A stretch of 64,000 nucleotides of DNA from Microbacterium sp. Au-Mic1 (lineage in GTDB: Bacteria; Actinomycetota; Actinomycetes; Actinomycetales; Microbacteriaceae), in the NCBI RefSeq assembly GCF_021341785.1, contig NZ_JAJTTF010000001.1:248001-312000 (forward strand). The letters run 5' to 3'. Positions 38,573 through 47,019 of the stretch are shown piece by piece (position 1 is the stretch's first letter; the number at the start of each line of letters is the position of its first letter). A model generated the notes under the pieces. The model did no database searches and was not told where the DNA came from. It saw nothing but the letters and a program-made list of their open reading frames with translations. The position numbers and the translations under genes were made by a program.

Positions 38573-39106
38573 GTGAAGACCCGACGCAAAGGACCATTCT
38601 CGCTGTCCGCGCACGACATCGTTCGTCGACCCGGTGAGATGCGGGAGTTCCGGATGACGATTCCTCTGCCCGAGCAGTGGGGCGAGGGTCTCGTCTCGGT
38701 CGAGAAGGGCGAGGAACTCGATCTCGACGTCCGGCTGGAGTCCGTGCACGAGGGGATCCTCGTCACCGGCGAGGTCGATTCGACGTACCGCGGAGAGTGC
38801 GGTCGATGCCTGAATCCGATCGAAGAGCCTGTCGAAGTCGAGTTTCAAGAGCTTTTCGCGTACCCTGGAGAGGAAGCGAACGACTTCGAGGTTCAAGACG
38901 ACCACGTGGATCTTGAAACTCTGGTCAGGGACGCGGTGGTTTTGGCGCTCCCGTTTCAGCCGGTGTGTCAGCCGGATTGCCCTGGACTCGATCCCGAGAC
39001 CGGCGAGCGGCTGACCGGAAGCGCCGGGAAAGAGCAGGACGCTCCTGTCGATCCTCGATGGGCCGCGCTCCAGCAGATCACAGACCACGGAAACGCAGCG
39101 AAATAG
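38573..39106 (+). CDS. DUF177 (YceD family) protein
   Basis: 177-residue YceD/DUF177 protein, almost always encoded just before rpmF (ribosomal protein L32) and linked to 23S rRNA accumulation in other bacteria. Visible blocks are the N-terminal FSLSAHDIVRRPGEMREF and two cysteine pairs, GECGRCLNPIEEP and CQPDCPG, which may bind a metal. Codon use is less G/C-biased in the middle of the gene than in neighbours. The GTG start has TAGACT exactly 6 nt upstream (leaderless). rpmF and rnc follow closely. Confidence 0.9.
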   Translation: MKTRRKGPFSLSAHDIVRRPGEMREFRMTIPLPEQWGEGLVSVEKGEELDLDVRLESVHEGILVTGEVDSTYRGECGRCLNPIEEPVEVEFQELFAYPGEEANDFEVQDDHVDLETLVRDAVVLALPFQPVCQPDCPGLDPETGERLTGSAGKEQDAPVDPRWAALQQITDHGNAAK

Positions 39107-39138
39107 CTGCGCGCCCAGAACACAGAAGGTAAGCAACC

Positions 39139-39348
39139 ATGGCCGGTAACCCCCCGAAGCGCAAGGTCTCCCGTTCGAACACCCGCTCGCGTCGCGCGCA
39201 GTGGAAGGCGGAGGCTCCTGCCCTCGTCAAGACCATCGAGAACGGCAAGGTCGTCTACAGCCGTCCCCACCAGGCGAAGGTCGTCACCGACTCGCAGGGC
39301 ACCGAGCTGTTCCTCGAGTACAAGGGCCGCAAGGTCGCCGACGTCTGA
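39139..39348 (+). CDS. rpmF: 50S ribosomal protein L32
   Basis: 69-residue large-subunit protein near the peptidyl-transferase exit. It begins [19 protein letters not shown] and lacks the CxxC...CxxC zinc finger, so it is the zinc-independent form. AAGGTAAGC precedes the ATG. The cluster DUF177-rpmF-rnc-mutM is conserved across Actinobacteria. Confidence 0.98.
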   Translation: MAGNPPKRKVSRSNTRSRRAQWKAEAPALVKTIENGKVVYSRPHQAKVVTDSQGTELFLEYKGRKVADV

Positions 39349-39361
39349 TCGATCCTCGATC

Positions 39362-40054
39362 ATGGCAGAAGTCCCCGTAGGGACGCGCCCTCTTTCTGAG
39401 CAGCTCGGAGTCGACATCGACCCCGAGCTGCTTCAGCTTGCGCTCACGCATCGCTCGTACGCGTACGAGAACGGCGCGCTCCCGCACAACGAGCGTCTCG
39501 AGTTCCTCGGCGACTCCGTGCTCGGCCAGGCCGTGACTGTGATGCTCTACACGACGCTTCCCGACCTCGACGAGGGTTCGCTGGCGAAGCGACGCGCGAG
39601 CGTGGTGTCGACCGTCGCTCTCGCGGAGGTCGCCCGCGGCATCGGGCTCGGCGCGCACATCCTGCTCGGAAACGGCGAGGAGCGCACCGGCGGTCGTGAC
39701 AAGGACTCGATCCTCGCCGACACCATGGAGGCCGTGTTCGGGGCCACCTACCTGTCCGCGGGGCCCGAGGCGGCGACCGCGCTGGTGCTGCGACTCATCG
39801 AGCCGCTCCTCGCCGATCCGGAGAGGTACGGCGCGGCGATGGATCCGAAGACCGCGCTGCAGGAGCTGTCCGCGCATCTCGGGCTCAGCGCCCCCGCGTA
39901 CGCGGTGGTCTCGACAGGTCCCGATCACGATCGGCGCTTCACCGCGACCGTGACGACGGGCGACCTGGCGAGCTCGGGCTCGGGCACGAGCAAGAAGACA
40001 GCCGAGATGGCCGCGGCGCTGGCCGCCTGGCACACGCTCAGCGACCGTGCCTGA
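39362..40054 (+). CDS. rnc: Ribonuclease III
   Basis: 230-residue double-strand-specific endoribonuclease that releases pre-16S and pre-23S rRNA. The catalytic signature NERLEFLGDSVLG is at residues 43-55. The second metal site is in DTMEAVFGATYLSAG, and a C-terminal dsRNA-binding domain follows (DPKTALQELSAHLG ... SKKTAEMAAALAAWHTL). The stop overlaps the GTG start of mutM by 8 nt. Confidence 0.98.
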   Translation: MAEVPVGTRPLSEQLGVDIDPELLQLALTHRSYAYENGALPHNERLEFLGDSVLGQAVTVMLYTTLPDLDEGSLAKRRASVVSTVALAEVARGIGLGAHILLGNGEERTGGRDKDSILADTMEAVFGATYLSAGPEAATALVLRLIEPLLADPERYGAAMDPKTALQELSAHLGLSAPAYAVVSTGPDHDRRFTATVTTGDLASSGSGTSKKTAEMAAALAAWHTLSDRA

Positions 40055-40952
40055 GCTTCCCGAGGTGGAGGTCGTCCGCGCGGGCCTCGCGCCGGCGTTG
40101 ACGGGCGCACGCATCCTCGCGGTGGCGGTGCACGACGAGCGCGCCCTCACGCGGCACGCGGCGGGTGCCGCCGACTTCGTCGCCCGGCTCGAAGGATCCG
40201 AGGTCGTCACGGTCGCGCGCCGAGGGAAGTTCCTCTGGATGCCGCTCGCAACCGCCGGGCCCGAAAGCAGCTCGGCGATCGTCGGACACCTGGGCATGTC
40301 GGGGCAACTGCTGCTGCGCCGCCCCGACGCGCCCGCCGAACGGCACGAGCGGATCCGGCTCTTCGCCGAGCACCCGCAGCACGGCGAGCTCGCCGTCGTG
40401 TTCGCCGATCAGCGCACCTTCGGATCGCTCGCCGTCGATGCGCTGGTGCCGACATCCGACGGCCACGCTGCAGGCTGGGGGAGCGAGGCGCCACTCCTGC
40501 CATCGCAGGTCTCGCACATTGCGCGCGATCCCATGGACGAGGCGTTTCAGGACAGCGTGTTCCGCCGCGCACTTCGGACGCGGTCGAGCGCCATCAAGCG
40601 CGTCCTTCTGGACCAGAACCTCATCAGCGGCGTCGGGAACATCTACGCCGACGAGTCGCTCTGGGCTGCCCGCATCCATCCCGAGACGCCGGCCTCCGCG
40701 CTGTCGACCGTGGCCGCGAACCGGCTGCTGGCCGAGGTGCGGGCCGTGCTGGAGAAAGCTCTGGCCGAAGGCGGCACGAGCTTCGACGCCCAGTACGTCA
40801 ACGTGAACGGCGAGGCCGGCTATTTCGCGCACTCTCTCGAGGCGTACGGGCGCGAAGGAATCCCGTGTTCTCGCTGCGGAACACCGATCAAGCGCGTGTC
40901 GTTCATGAACCGCTCGTCGCACTTCTGCCCGAGGTGCCAGCGCCGACGATGA
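40047..40952 (+). CDS. mutM: Formamidopyrimidine-DNA glycosylase
   Basis: 301-residue base-excision glycosylase/AP lyase removing 8-oxoguanine and Fapy lesions. The catalytic N-terminus is PELPEVE after Met removal (Pro nucleophile, Glu). LLDQNLISGVGNIYADE is the H2TH region. The C-terminal zinc finger uses CSRC and CPRC around KRVSFMNRSSHF. It begins with GTG inside rnc. In many relatives smc follows directly; here about 6 kb of other genes intervene. Confidence 0.98.
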   Translation: MPELPEVEVVRAGLAPALTGARILAVAVHDERALTRHAAGAADFVARLEGSEVVTVARRGKFLWMPLATAGPESSSAIVGHLGMSGQLLLRRPDAPAERHERIRLFAEHPQHGELAVVFADQRTFGSLAVDALVPTSDGHAAGWGSEAPLLPSQVSHIARDPMDEAFQDSVFRRALRTRSSAIKRVLLDQNLISGVGNIYADESLWAARIHPETPASALSTVAANRLLAEVRAVLEKALAEGGTSFDAQYVNVNGEAGYFAHSLEAYGREGIPCSRCGTPIKRVSFMNRSSHFCPRCQRRR

Positions 40953-41067
40953 CCGAATTCGCATCGGGCTTCGTCCGGCTTCCTCCCACGACTGCCGATA
41001 TAGCAGAATAATCCTCGACATTCGTCTTGCTCCGCACCAGCCACCCATGTCGAAAGGCCCAACGCTC

Positions 41068-42435
41068 ATGCGGTCCATCGAGAATTCCGGATCTCGCGCC
41101 GGCAGCCGGCTCTCCCGCACCGCTCTTCGCGCAGTTCCTGCCCTCGCCCTGGTTGCGGCGTGCACGCTGGGCATCGCAGCGCCCGCGAACGCCGTTCCGG
41201 CATCCGGAAATGCGCAGCCGACGGCATCCGTGCACCCGGCGAAAGGCCCGTCCAAGCCAGGCGGAACCACGACGACCTCGGCGGTGAAGGCATCCCTTTT
41301 CGCGACGAACAGCGATGCGAAGGCGGTCCCGAGCTGGGTCGGGACGCAGAGCACGTTCCACTCGGGGATCCACGACCTGGCCGTCGCCGATGGCAAGGTC
41401 TTCGCCGGCTACGGCGACTACAACATCAACACCGGGCCGGTGAGCCTGAACTCGTACTCGATCGCGACCGGAGCCGAGAAGCACGAGGTCATGGGCATGC
41501 CGGCCGAGGAGATCCACGCGCTGCGGGTGTGGGACGGCAAGGTCTACGCCCCGAACATGGACCCGCGGGTCAGCTGGACCTCGCCGGCGAACTACGGTCT
41601 GTACGACTCGGCGACGCATGCCGGCAGCTACGTGGCGAACACGCCGTTCGTGCACGTGTTCGACGCCGCCAAGCTCGGAGGCGAGCTGTTCCTGGCCGGG
41701 TCGATACAGAATCCGGACAAGACCGCGTACGGGCCGACCAACACCATCGCCGCGATCAAGAAGTCCGTCGACGGCGGTGCGACCTGGACCATCGAGCGCA
41801 CGGCGGCGGACGACCCCGCGGTACTGGCGACCTATCCCGGTGACGGCGAGTACGCCCGCTACTACTGGATGTCCGTCGTGAACGGGAAGCTCTACACACG
41901 GGCGAGCACGATGTCGGCCACGGGCGCCGCCTCGCTCGCGTTCCAGTACCCCGGCAAGGACGGCGTGCAGCACACGGCGTACAACAGCACGGGACTCGAC
42001 GTCTACACGCCCGGATCCGGCTGGAGCACGGTGGACCCGGGCCCGGTGATCGCCACGCTGCCGCACCCCTACCATGCGGATGCGGTGGGCTCGAAGATCG
42101 TCTTCTCCAAGTCGACGCTCCGCGGCGACGTGATCTCTGTGAACGGCTCGGCCGGTCTCGCGGCCTTCGACACGGCCACGGGGAAGTACACCACCATCTC
42201 GGGCCCCGGTCTCAGCGCCGTCCTGGACACCTACCAGGACGGCGGCACCACGTACATGCTGGCGAACTCGCCGACCGTTCCCGCCGTCTACTCGTCCACC
42301 GACGGGTCGACCTGGACGAAGCGCGCGGACGTCAGCGGCATCACCGGCAACGCCGAGAGCATCGCCGTCTCGGGGAGCACGGTGTTCATCGGCACCGGCA
42401 CGGCGACCATCTACAAGGCGACTCTGCCGAACTGA
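41068..42435 (+). CDS. Secreted protein of unknown function, probable beta-propeller
   Basis: I do not recognise this family. The 455-residue protein has a clear Sec signal peptide (basic stretch, core LRAVPALALVAACTLGIAAP, cleavage after ANA), then a Ser/Thr/Pro-rich linker (residues about 45-75). The mature part consists of repeated short strands: DLAVADGKVFAGYGDYN, HALRVWDGKVYAPN, SVVNGKLYTRAS, AVSGSTVFIGTGTATIYKA. Asp-box-like VDGGATWTIE and TDGSTWTKR elements are also present. That pattern suggests a BNR/Asp-box beta-propeller. The start is ATG 41068 (GAAAGG about 10 nt upstream) or ATG 41047. Upstream DNA is locally AT-rich (TATAGCAGAATAAT), which may hold its promoter. Confidence 0.7.
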   Translation: MRSIENSGSRAGSRLSRTALRAVPALALVAACTLGIAAPANAVPASGNAQPTASVHPAKGPSKPGGTTTTSAVKASLFATNSDAKAVPSWVGTQSTFHSGIHDLAVADGKVFAGYGDYNINTGPVSLNSYSIATGAEKHEVMGMPAEEIHALRVWDGKVYAPNMDPRVSWTSPANYGLYDSATHAGSYVANTPFVHVFDAAKLGGELFLAGSIQNPDKTAYGPTNTIAAIKKSVDGGATWTIERTAADDPAVLATYPGDGEYARYYWMSVVNGKLYTRASTMSATGAASLAFQYPGKDGVQHTAYNSTGLDVYTPGSGWSTVDPGPVIATLPHPYHADAVGSKIVFSKSTLRGDVISVNGSAGLAAFDTATGKYTTISGPGLSAVLDTYQDGGTTYMLANSPTVPAVYSSTDGSTWTKRADVSGITGNAESIAVSGSTVFIGTGTATIYKATLPN

Positions 42436-42491
42436 GGGTCCTGTGAGACACTCAGAACCGTGGTCAGAGCAGAAGAGCTCGCCCCGCGCAG

Positions 42492-42953
42492 CTAGTGCTC
42501 GCCCTTGATGACGAAGTAGGACCCGCGGATCTCGCCGGCGAGTTTCGACCGCTGCCGGGCGAACTTGAAGGCGGACAACTCCTCCGGAATCTCCATGCCG
42601 AGCGACAGCTTGAAACCGACCGCGCGCTTACCCGCGTCGGCGAGCGTGTACATCACGTTGATCGCGAGACCCGAGGCGTAGAAGACGTAGCCGAAGCGGA
42701 TCCCGTCCGCCTCGAAGCCGCTCACCTCGAGTGCGGGACTCGCGATCACGATGTCGCGTTCCTCACGCAGGATCTCCGTCACCCAGTGCAGCGTCTCCGG
42801 GTCCTCTTCGGGCGTGCTCACGGTGAACGGGGAGCCGTACTTGTTCGTGATGTACCGCGCCTCGTTCGCGCGCAGGCCTGCCAGCGCATCCGGGATGGGA
42901 GAGGATTCGAGCCCGGCGGTCGAGACGGTCGCGAAGTCGACGATGCTGCTCAT
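42492..42953 (-). CDS. Hypothetical protein
   Basis: 153-residue soluble protein that I do not recognise. No signal peptide, membrane segment or known motif is visible. The composition is that of a small alpha/beta protein, with hydrophobic strands IRFGYVFYASGLAINVMYTL and a basic C-terminus FKFARQRSKLAGEIRGSYFVI. ATG 42953 was chosen because GAGGAG lies 6 nt upstream; the longer frame to 43016 adds a basic run without support. It stands alone between the secreted-protein gene and the FtsX permease, in the mutM-smc insert. Confidence 0.6.
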   Translation of the reverse strand: MSSIVDFATVSTAGLESSPIPDALAGLRANEARYITNKYGSPFTVSTPEEDPETLHWVTEILREERDIVIASPALEVSGFEADGIRFGYVFYASGLAINVMYTLADAGKRAVGFKLSLGMEIPEELSAFKFARQRSKLAGEIRGSYFVIKGEH

Positions 42954-43012
42954 TCGGTGCTCCTCGGGTCGCTGGCGGGACGGGTCCATTCTGCGACACA
43001 TCCCTCTCACTC

Positions 43013-43094
43013 GCACTCGCCGCGCGCGTCGGCATCCGTGGAGTGGTGCATGTCGACAACGCCACGACGGTCGCGGCCGTCGAGGAGTTCCTGA
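43013..43094 (+). pseudogene. Possible C-terminal remnant of a class V aminotransferase
   Basis: A short frame reading LALAARVGIRGVVHVDNATTVAAVEEFL and ending in a TGA resembles the last strand-helix of class V aminotransferase or cysteine-desulfurase proteins. No start, PLP lysine or upstream coding frame is present, and the minus-strand gene upstream cuts it off. If real it is a decayed 3' fragment; chance similarity in GC-rich DNA is a serious alternative. Confidence 0.25.
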
Positions 43095-43125
43095 CGGCCG
43101 CGACCCGATCCTGAGATCAGCCCGT

Positions 43126-44442
43126 TCAGCCGGCGAACGCGCGCATCAGCAGCGGCCGGGTGAGTCGAGTCGCGGTCCACACGAGCGCGATGCCGGCGAG
43201 CAGCACCGCGGCGATCGTCGCGATGGACAGCGGCGCGGTGATGAGCGCCATGCCGAGCAGCGGGAAGATGAGCACGGCGGCGCAGAGGGCGGAGCCGAGG
43301 GCGGTGATCAGCAATGGCGACATCACGGCGCGCCGTCGTGCGGAGTCCACGGTGTCGGCCGGAACGCCGAGGTAGTGCAGACTGCGGTGCAGGTCGCGCT
43401 GGTCGAGGATGTCGGAGGCCTGCGTCACGGCCACGGAGCATCCGACCATGAGGAACGAGGCGACCAGCGTGATGATGAGGCCGGTGCGCATGTCCGCGAC
43501 GAGCATCAGTTGCTGCGCCGAGGGCTCGCCCGAGCTGATCGCATCCATGAGGGCGACGCCGGTGCCGGCGAACACGGCCATGAAGCTCGCCATCGCCACG
43601 CCGCTGACCTGACGCCACGCTGCCTTCGGATCGTCCAGCACGATGCGTGCTGCGAGCAGACGCGAGGGCGTCTTGGCGCCGCGCAGCTGCATCCTGGCGC
43701 CGATCTTCAGGACCCAAGGGCCGATCAGGTTCAATACCAGCAGCCCGACGCCGAAGATCGCGACCAGGCCGGTGATCATGGCGATCGCGCCGCCGATCCC
43801 GGGGACGACCCGGCCCGCCGCGAACCCCGCGGCGATGGCGACGATCGCGATGACCGCGCGCGCCCAGTGCGGTGTCGGCGGCGTGGTCCTGGTCCGGACG
43901 CCGAGCGGTGAGATCACCACGCGGCGAAGCCCGATCACCGCGCTCACGGTCGCGAGCAGCACGGTGCCGGTCGCGATGGCGGCGATGAGCCCCGGCGACA
44001 GCAGCACGGCCGTGCCCAGCGGGGCACCGCGGAACGGGATGAGCCCGACGAGCGGCGCGAGGCCGAGCGCCAGCACGACTCCGCCCAGCACGCCGATCAC
44101 CGCGACCAGGGTCGACTCGACCACGGCGACCACGCCGACGCCGAACCCGGTGACGCCGAGGAGGCGCAGCGTCGACAGCCGCTCATCGCGACGACGGGCG
44201 GAGAGCCGCGCCGCGGCGCCGCCGAGCGTGGCGAGCGGTAGCACGAGCAGCACGAGGGCGACCGCCGCCAGGATCTGATAGATCATCGCGTCCTGGTCGG
44301 TCCACCGCCAGAACGCCTGCGCGCCGCCGACGACTGTCAGCACGAGCGCGGACACCACGGCGAACGCGATCATCGGGATCACCACGACCCCGGCGGACCC
44401 GGGGGCGGGGCGCAGCAGCAGGCGCAGCGTCGAGGCGTTCAT
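43126..44442 (-). CDS. FtsX-like ABC transporter permease
   Basis: 438-residue membrane component of a MacB/LolCE-like ABC system with about eight to ten hydrophobic segments and two FtsX-like halves (AAVALVLLVLPLATLGGAAARLSARRRDERLSTLRLLG in the first; SDILDQRDLHRSLHYLGVPADTV in the second). ATG 44442 overlaps the stop of the ATPase gene (ATGA). The earlier frame to 44565 is only overlap with the ATPase. Such pairs either export peptides or drugs or respond to envelope stress; no two-component genes are adjacent to decide. Confidence 0.88.
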   Translation of the reverse strand: MNASTLRLLLRPAPGSAGVVVIPMIAFAVVSALVLTVVGGAQAFWRWTDQDAMIYQILAAVALVLLVLPLATLGGAAARLSARRRDERLSTLRLLGVTGFGVGVVAVVESTLVAVIGVLGGVVLALGLAPLVGLIPFRGAPLGTAVLLSPGLIAAIATGTVLLATVSAVIGLRRVVISPLGVRTRTTPPTPHWARAVIAIVAIAAGFAAGRVVPGIGGAIAMITGLVAIFGVGLLVLNLIGPWVLKIGARMQLRGAKTPSRLLAARIVLDDPKAAWRQVSGVAMASFMAVFAGTGVALMDAISSGEPSAQQLMLVADMRTGLIITLVASFLMVGCSVAVTQASDILDQRDLHRSLHYLGVPADTVDSARRRAVMSPLLITALGSALCAAVLIFPLLGMALITAPLSIATIAAVLLAGIALVWTATRLTRPLLMRAFAG

Positions 44443-45134
44443 GCGTTCACCACCGTGCCCAGCACCCGGCCGTCGCGGACCGCGACGGTCCGGGAGCATC
44501 GGGCGGCGACCTGCGGGTCGTGCGTGACGACCACGAGCGTGCGTCCCTGGCCGGTGGTCGACCACAGGAGAGCATCCATGACCTCAGAGGAGGTCGCCGA
44601 GTCCAGTGCGCCGGTCGGCTCGTCCGCGAAAACCACGCTCGCACCGGTGACCTGGGCGCGGGCGATGGCGACACGCTGCGCCTGTCCGCCGGAGAGCTCG
44701 CCGATGCGGCGGTCCTCCATGCCCTGCAGCCCGAGCGCCGCGAGCCACCCGGCTGCACGCTGGGTGGCCTCCGCGCGGGAGATCCCCGTGATCATCGCGG
44801 CGAGCGCGACGTTCTCCACCGCGGTGAGCTCCGGCATCAGCAGGCCCTGCTGGAACACGAAGCCGAACGACTCGCGGCGCAGGCGAGATCGCGCGGATTC
44901 GCTCAGCGCACTCACCTCGACGGGTCCGCCGGCGGGCGGCTGGAAGGTCACGCGGCCCCCATCCGGCTTGGTGATCCCTGCGAGCACGTGCAGCAGGGTC
45001 GTCTTCCCGGATCCGGATGCCCCCATGATCGCGACCGATTCCCCGGAGGCGATCCGGAGGTCGACGCCGGCCAGGGCGCGGGTGGATCCGAACGACTTGA
45101 TCAGACCGTGTGCTTCGATGACTGCTGTGCTCAT
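44439..45134 (-). CDS. ABC transporter ATP-binding protein (MacB/LolD type)
   Basis: 231-residue ATPase partner of the FtsX-like permease. Walker A is GASGSGKTT (residues 38-46), the signature LSGGQAQRVAIARAQ, Walker B VVFADEPTGALDS, and the H-loop VVVTHDP. It matches the LolD/MacB family. The stop overlaps the permease start, so stoichiometric translation is likely. A purine-poor leader with no clear Shine-Dalgarno precedes it. Confidence 0.95.
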   Translation of the reverse strand: MSTAVIEAHGLIKSFGSTRALAGVDLRIASGESVAIMGASGSGKTTLLHVLAGITKPDGGRVTFQPPAGGPVEVSALSESARSRLRRESFGFVFQQGLLMPELTAVENVALAAMITGISRAEATQRAAGWLAALGLQGMEDRRIGELSGGQAQRVAIARAQVTGASVVFADEPTGALDSATSSEVMDALLWSTTGQGRTLVVVTHDPQVAARCSRTVAVRDGRVLGTVVNA

Positions 45135-45230
45135 GCCTCCAGCCTGGTCGGCACCGCCCGGCGGATCATCGGTCGCCGGAGTGAGGATCGTGACGGAGCG
45201 TCATCCTCCGGGATGATCCTGGCCGATGGA

Positions 45231-46337
45231 TCAATCCAGCACCTTCTTCCACGCTCCGCCATAGGCGATCGGGACGAATCCGAGCTGCTCGTTGATCGAC
45301 AGCATCGGACGGTTCTCCTCGGCGTTGTAGGTGACGACCCGAGTCGAGCGCGGATAGCGCTCATGCCAGGAGAGCAGGCCTGCGGCCTTCACGATCAGGC
45401 CCAGCCGGTGGCCGCGGTGCTCGGCCAGCACCAGGGTGTCGTTCTGCTGGGTGACACTGTCGTCCGCTCCCTTCAGCGAGAGCTCGTTGTACGCACAGAG
45501 CTCACCGGTCTCGATGTGCTCGGCTGCCGTCACCTGCACGGTGTGTCCCATGTCGATCCAGCGCGCATCCTGTTCGCGGACGCGATCGGCGTCCCACGTC
45601 TCCTCGGGAGAGTCCATCGCCGCGTCCGGCGCATCGGTCGACATGCGGGACTTCATCCACGCATACCCGTCGAGCCGCTCGTCCGGGGTCGGCAGCAGCC
45701 ATTGCACGACGCGGTATCCGGATGCCGCCTCCTCGGCGGCGGCCCGCAGCGCGGGCAGGTGCTCGTCCTCCCCCCAGCGGTACTCGCTGACGCGGTCGAC
45801 CTGCTCGAGGGTCCAGCCCTGCGCGAGAAGGAAGCGTGCGGTGTGATCGCGGGGAATGCTGCCGAACCCCGTGGGCGGATCCAGCGTCGGTCCGCTCGAT
45901 GCGAGGTGCTCCGTCCACATCTGCAGGGTGCGCACACCCTCGCTGCGCGCGAGCGGTTCGAGATAGCCGGCGACGGAGGTCGCGATCCCGCGGCCCTGCT
46001 CGTCGCGGAGCACGCTGATCGCCGACATTGCGGTGTCGCCGCCGCCGTCGCGCGAGATGTTCAGGAAGGCCACGCCGATCGTGCGCTCCCCGATGAGGAT
46101 GCGCCATTGCCGGCGATTCGTGTAGGCGTCCGACGTGAGCAGCGGAAGCAGTTCCTCCGCGGTGAAGCTGTCGTCATCGCGGCCGGACGCCTCCTCGAGG
46201 ACGCGGTTGCGCACCTCGGCGTAGTCGCGGAACGGGCCGGGCGCCCCCGCATCCGCCCGTGCGGGGAGCACGAGCGGACGCAGGGTCGCGCCGGCGGTGA
46301 GGGAGATGATCGGGTCGTCGGTGCGGGCGTCGATCAT
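45231..46337 (-). CDS. Double-domain GNAT acetyltransferase
   Basis: 368-residue protein with two GNAT-like halves. The first has an acetyl-CoA-binding-like loop in DEQGRGIATSV (residues about 110-125). The second has VLAEHRGHRLGLIVKAAGL (about 305-325) followed by NEENRPMLSINEQLGF-type residues (here YNAEENRPMLSINEQLGFVPI). Tandem GNATs in Actinobacteria include antibiotic-modifying and mycothiol-pathway enzymes, but it is not MshD by sequence feel. The start shares a base with the stop of the 92-residue gene (TGATG), so the two are coupled. Substrate unknown. Confidence 0.85.
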   Translation of the reverse strand: MIDARTDDPIISLTAGATLRPLVLPARADAGAPGPFRDYAEVRNRVLEEASGRDDDSFTAEELLPLLTSDAYTNRRQWRILIGERTIGVAFLNISRDGGGDTAMSAISVLRDEQGRGIATSVAGYLEPLARSEGVRTLQMWTEHLASSGPTLDPPTGFGSIPRDHTARFLLAQGWTLEQVDRVSEYRWGEDEHLPALRAAAEEAASGYRVVQWLLPTPDERLDGYAWMKSRMSTDAPDAAMDSPEETWDADRVREQDARWIDMGHTVQVTAAEHIETGELCAYNELSLKGADDSVTQQNDTLVLAEHRGHRLGLIVKAAGLLSWHERYPRSTRVVTYNAEENRPMLSINEQLGFVPIAYGGAWKKVLD

Positions 46338-46615
46338 CAGAGCACCTGCCGCGGGGCGGTGCGGGTCAGGCGGTCGGCCTCGTACTGCTCGAGCAGGCGG
46401 AGGCGACGGGCCTCGGCCTGGGCGGCGTGAGCCCGGTCCTGCGTCGAAGGACGCGACCGCACGATGAGCTGCAGGGCGACACGCAGGGCCACTCGCTGGG
46501 CTAGTGACAGGTTGCGCAGCTCCTCCTCACGGGGAAGCTGGATGGACAGTTCGCGCTCGGCGGGAGCGCTGTGCGTCGACTCGGTGGGAGGCGAAGCGTG
46601 CAATGCGGTATTCAC
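46337..46615 (-). CDS. Small helical protein upstream of the GNAT gene
   Basis: 92-residue soluble protein that I do not recognise. Residues 1-25 look disordered. The rest is a helical, Arg/Leu/Glu-rich stretch (REEELRNLSLAQRVALRVAL, later AAQAEARRLRLLEQYEADRL) that may form a coiled coil. It starts with GTG at 46615, has no convincing Shine-Dalgarno, and is preceded by about 250 nt of hairpin-rich RNA leader. Translational coupling to the GNAT gene suggests they act together or that it is a regulator of it. Confidence 0.65.
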   Translation of the reverse strand: MNTALHASPPTESTHSAPAERELSIQLPREEELRNLSLAQRVALRVALQLIVRSRPSTQDRAHAAQAEARRLRLLEQYEADRLTRTAPRQVL

Positions 46616-46865
46616 GGTGGTTCGCTTTCGTTGGTCGTGCCGGAAAGGCGGTTTCGCTCCACGTCACGGCCACCCGGTGGGGTGCCGCGACGTGTCACGG
46701 GTGTGGAGGCGGTCCGGGAAACGGAGTCAGGACCGTCAGGGATCCGGGGACGCGGAGTCCCGGATCGGGTGGGCGACCAGCCTGCGACGAGATGGTCGCG
46801 GATCGGATCGCAGACGCACGAAGCGTCAGGCCGGCCAGAAGCCGGGGCGAGGGAGAATGCGCCTG
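46616..46865 (-). promoter_or_regulatory. Hairpin-rich untranslated leader of the GNAT operon
   Basis: This 250-nt gap contains no convincing gene but several inverted repeats: GACGC-acgaa-GCGTC (46813-46827), GCGACCA/TGGTCGC (46773-46799), GATCCGGG/CCCGGATC around GCGGA (46741-46766), GGTCC/GGACC, and GGC-ACCC/GGGGTGCC near 46670-46690. Together with the small ORF upstream it looks like a structured regulatory leader. No known riboswitch class is recognisable to me. Confidence 0.4.
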
Positions 46866-46955
46866 CTACGCGGCGTGGCGCGCGCGGAGGCCGGCGGAAG
46901 TCGCCGAGAGCGCATCGATCCCACGGAATGGGGTGAAATCAGAGCGAATCATCAT
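46866..46955 (-). CDS. 29-codon ORF with consensus Shine-Dalgarno in GNAT operon leader
   Basis: Small ORF starting ATG ATG (46955, 46952), with peptide start MMIRSDFTPFRGIDAL and a basic end GLRARHAA. It is preceded by AAAGGAGGT, a full match to the anti-Shine-Dalgarno, 8 nt upstream of the ATG; this is the strongest ribosome site in the window. A good promoter (TTGACG, 18-nt spacer, TAGCGT) lies upstream. It could be a regulatory leader peptide of the downstream operon or a free small protein. No homologue is known to me. Confidence 0.55.
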   Translation of the reverse strand: MMIRSDFTPFRGIDALSATSAGLRARHAA

Positions 46956-46989
46956 GTCGGCAACCTCCTTTCTCGGCTCAGGACCTGCA

Positions 46990-47019
46990 ACGCTAGCGAA
47001 GTTTCACAGCAGACGTCAA
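46990..47019 (-). promoter_or_regulatory. Sigma-70-type promoter of the GNAT operon leader
   Basis: On the minus strand TTGACG (47019-47014), an 18-nt spacer and TAGCGT (46995-46990). This is the only promoter in the window with a near-consensus -35. The start site would be near 46983, leaving a short 5' UTR that carries the strong Shine-Dalgarno. Confidence 0.65.
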
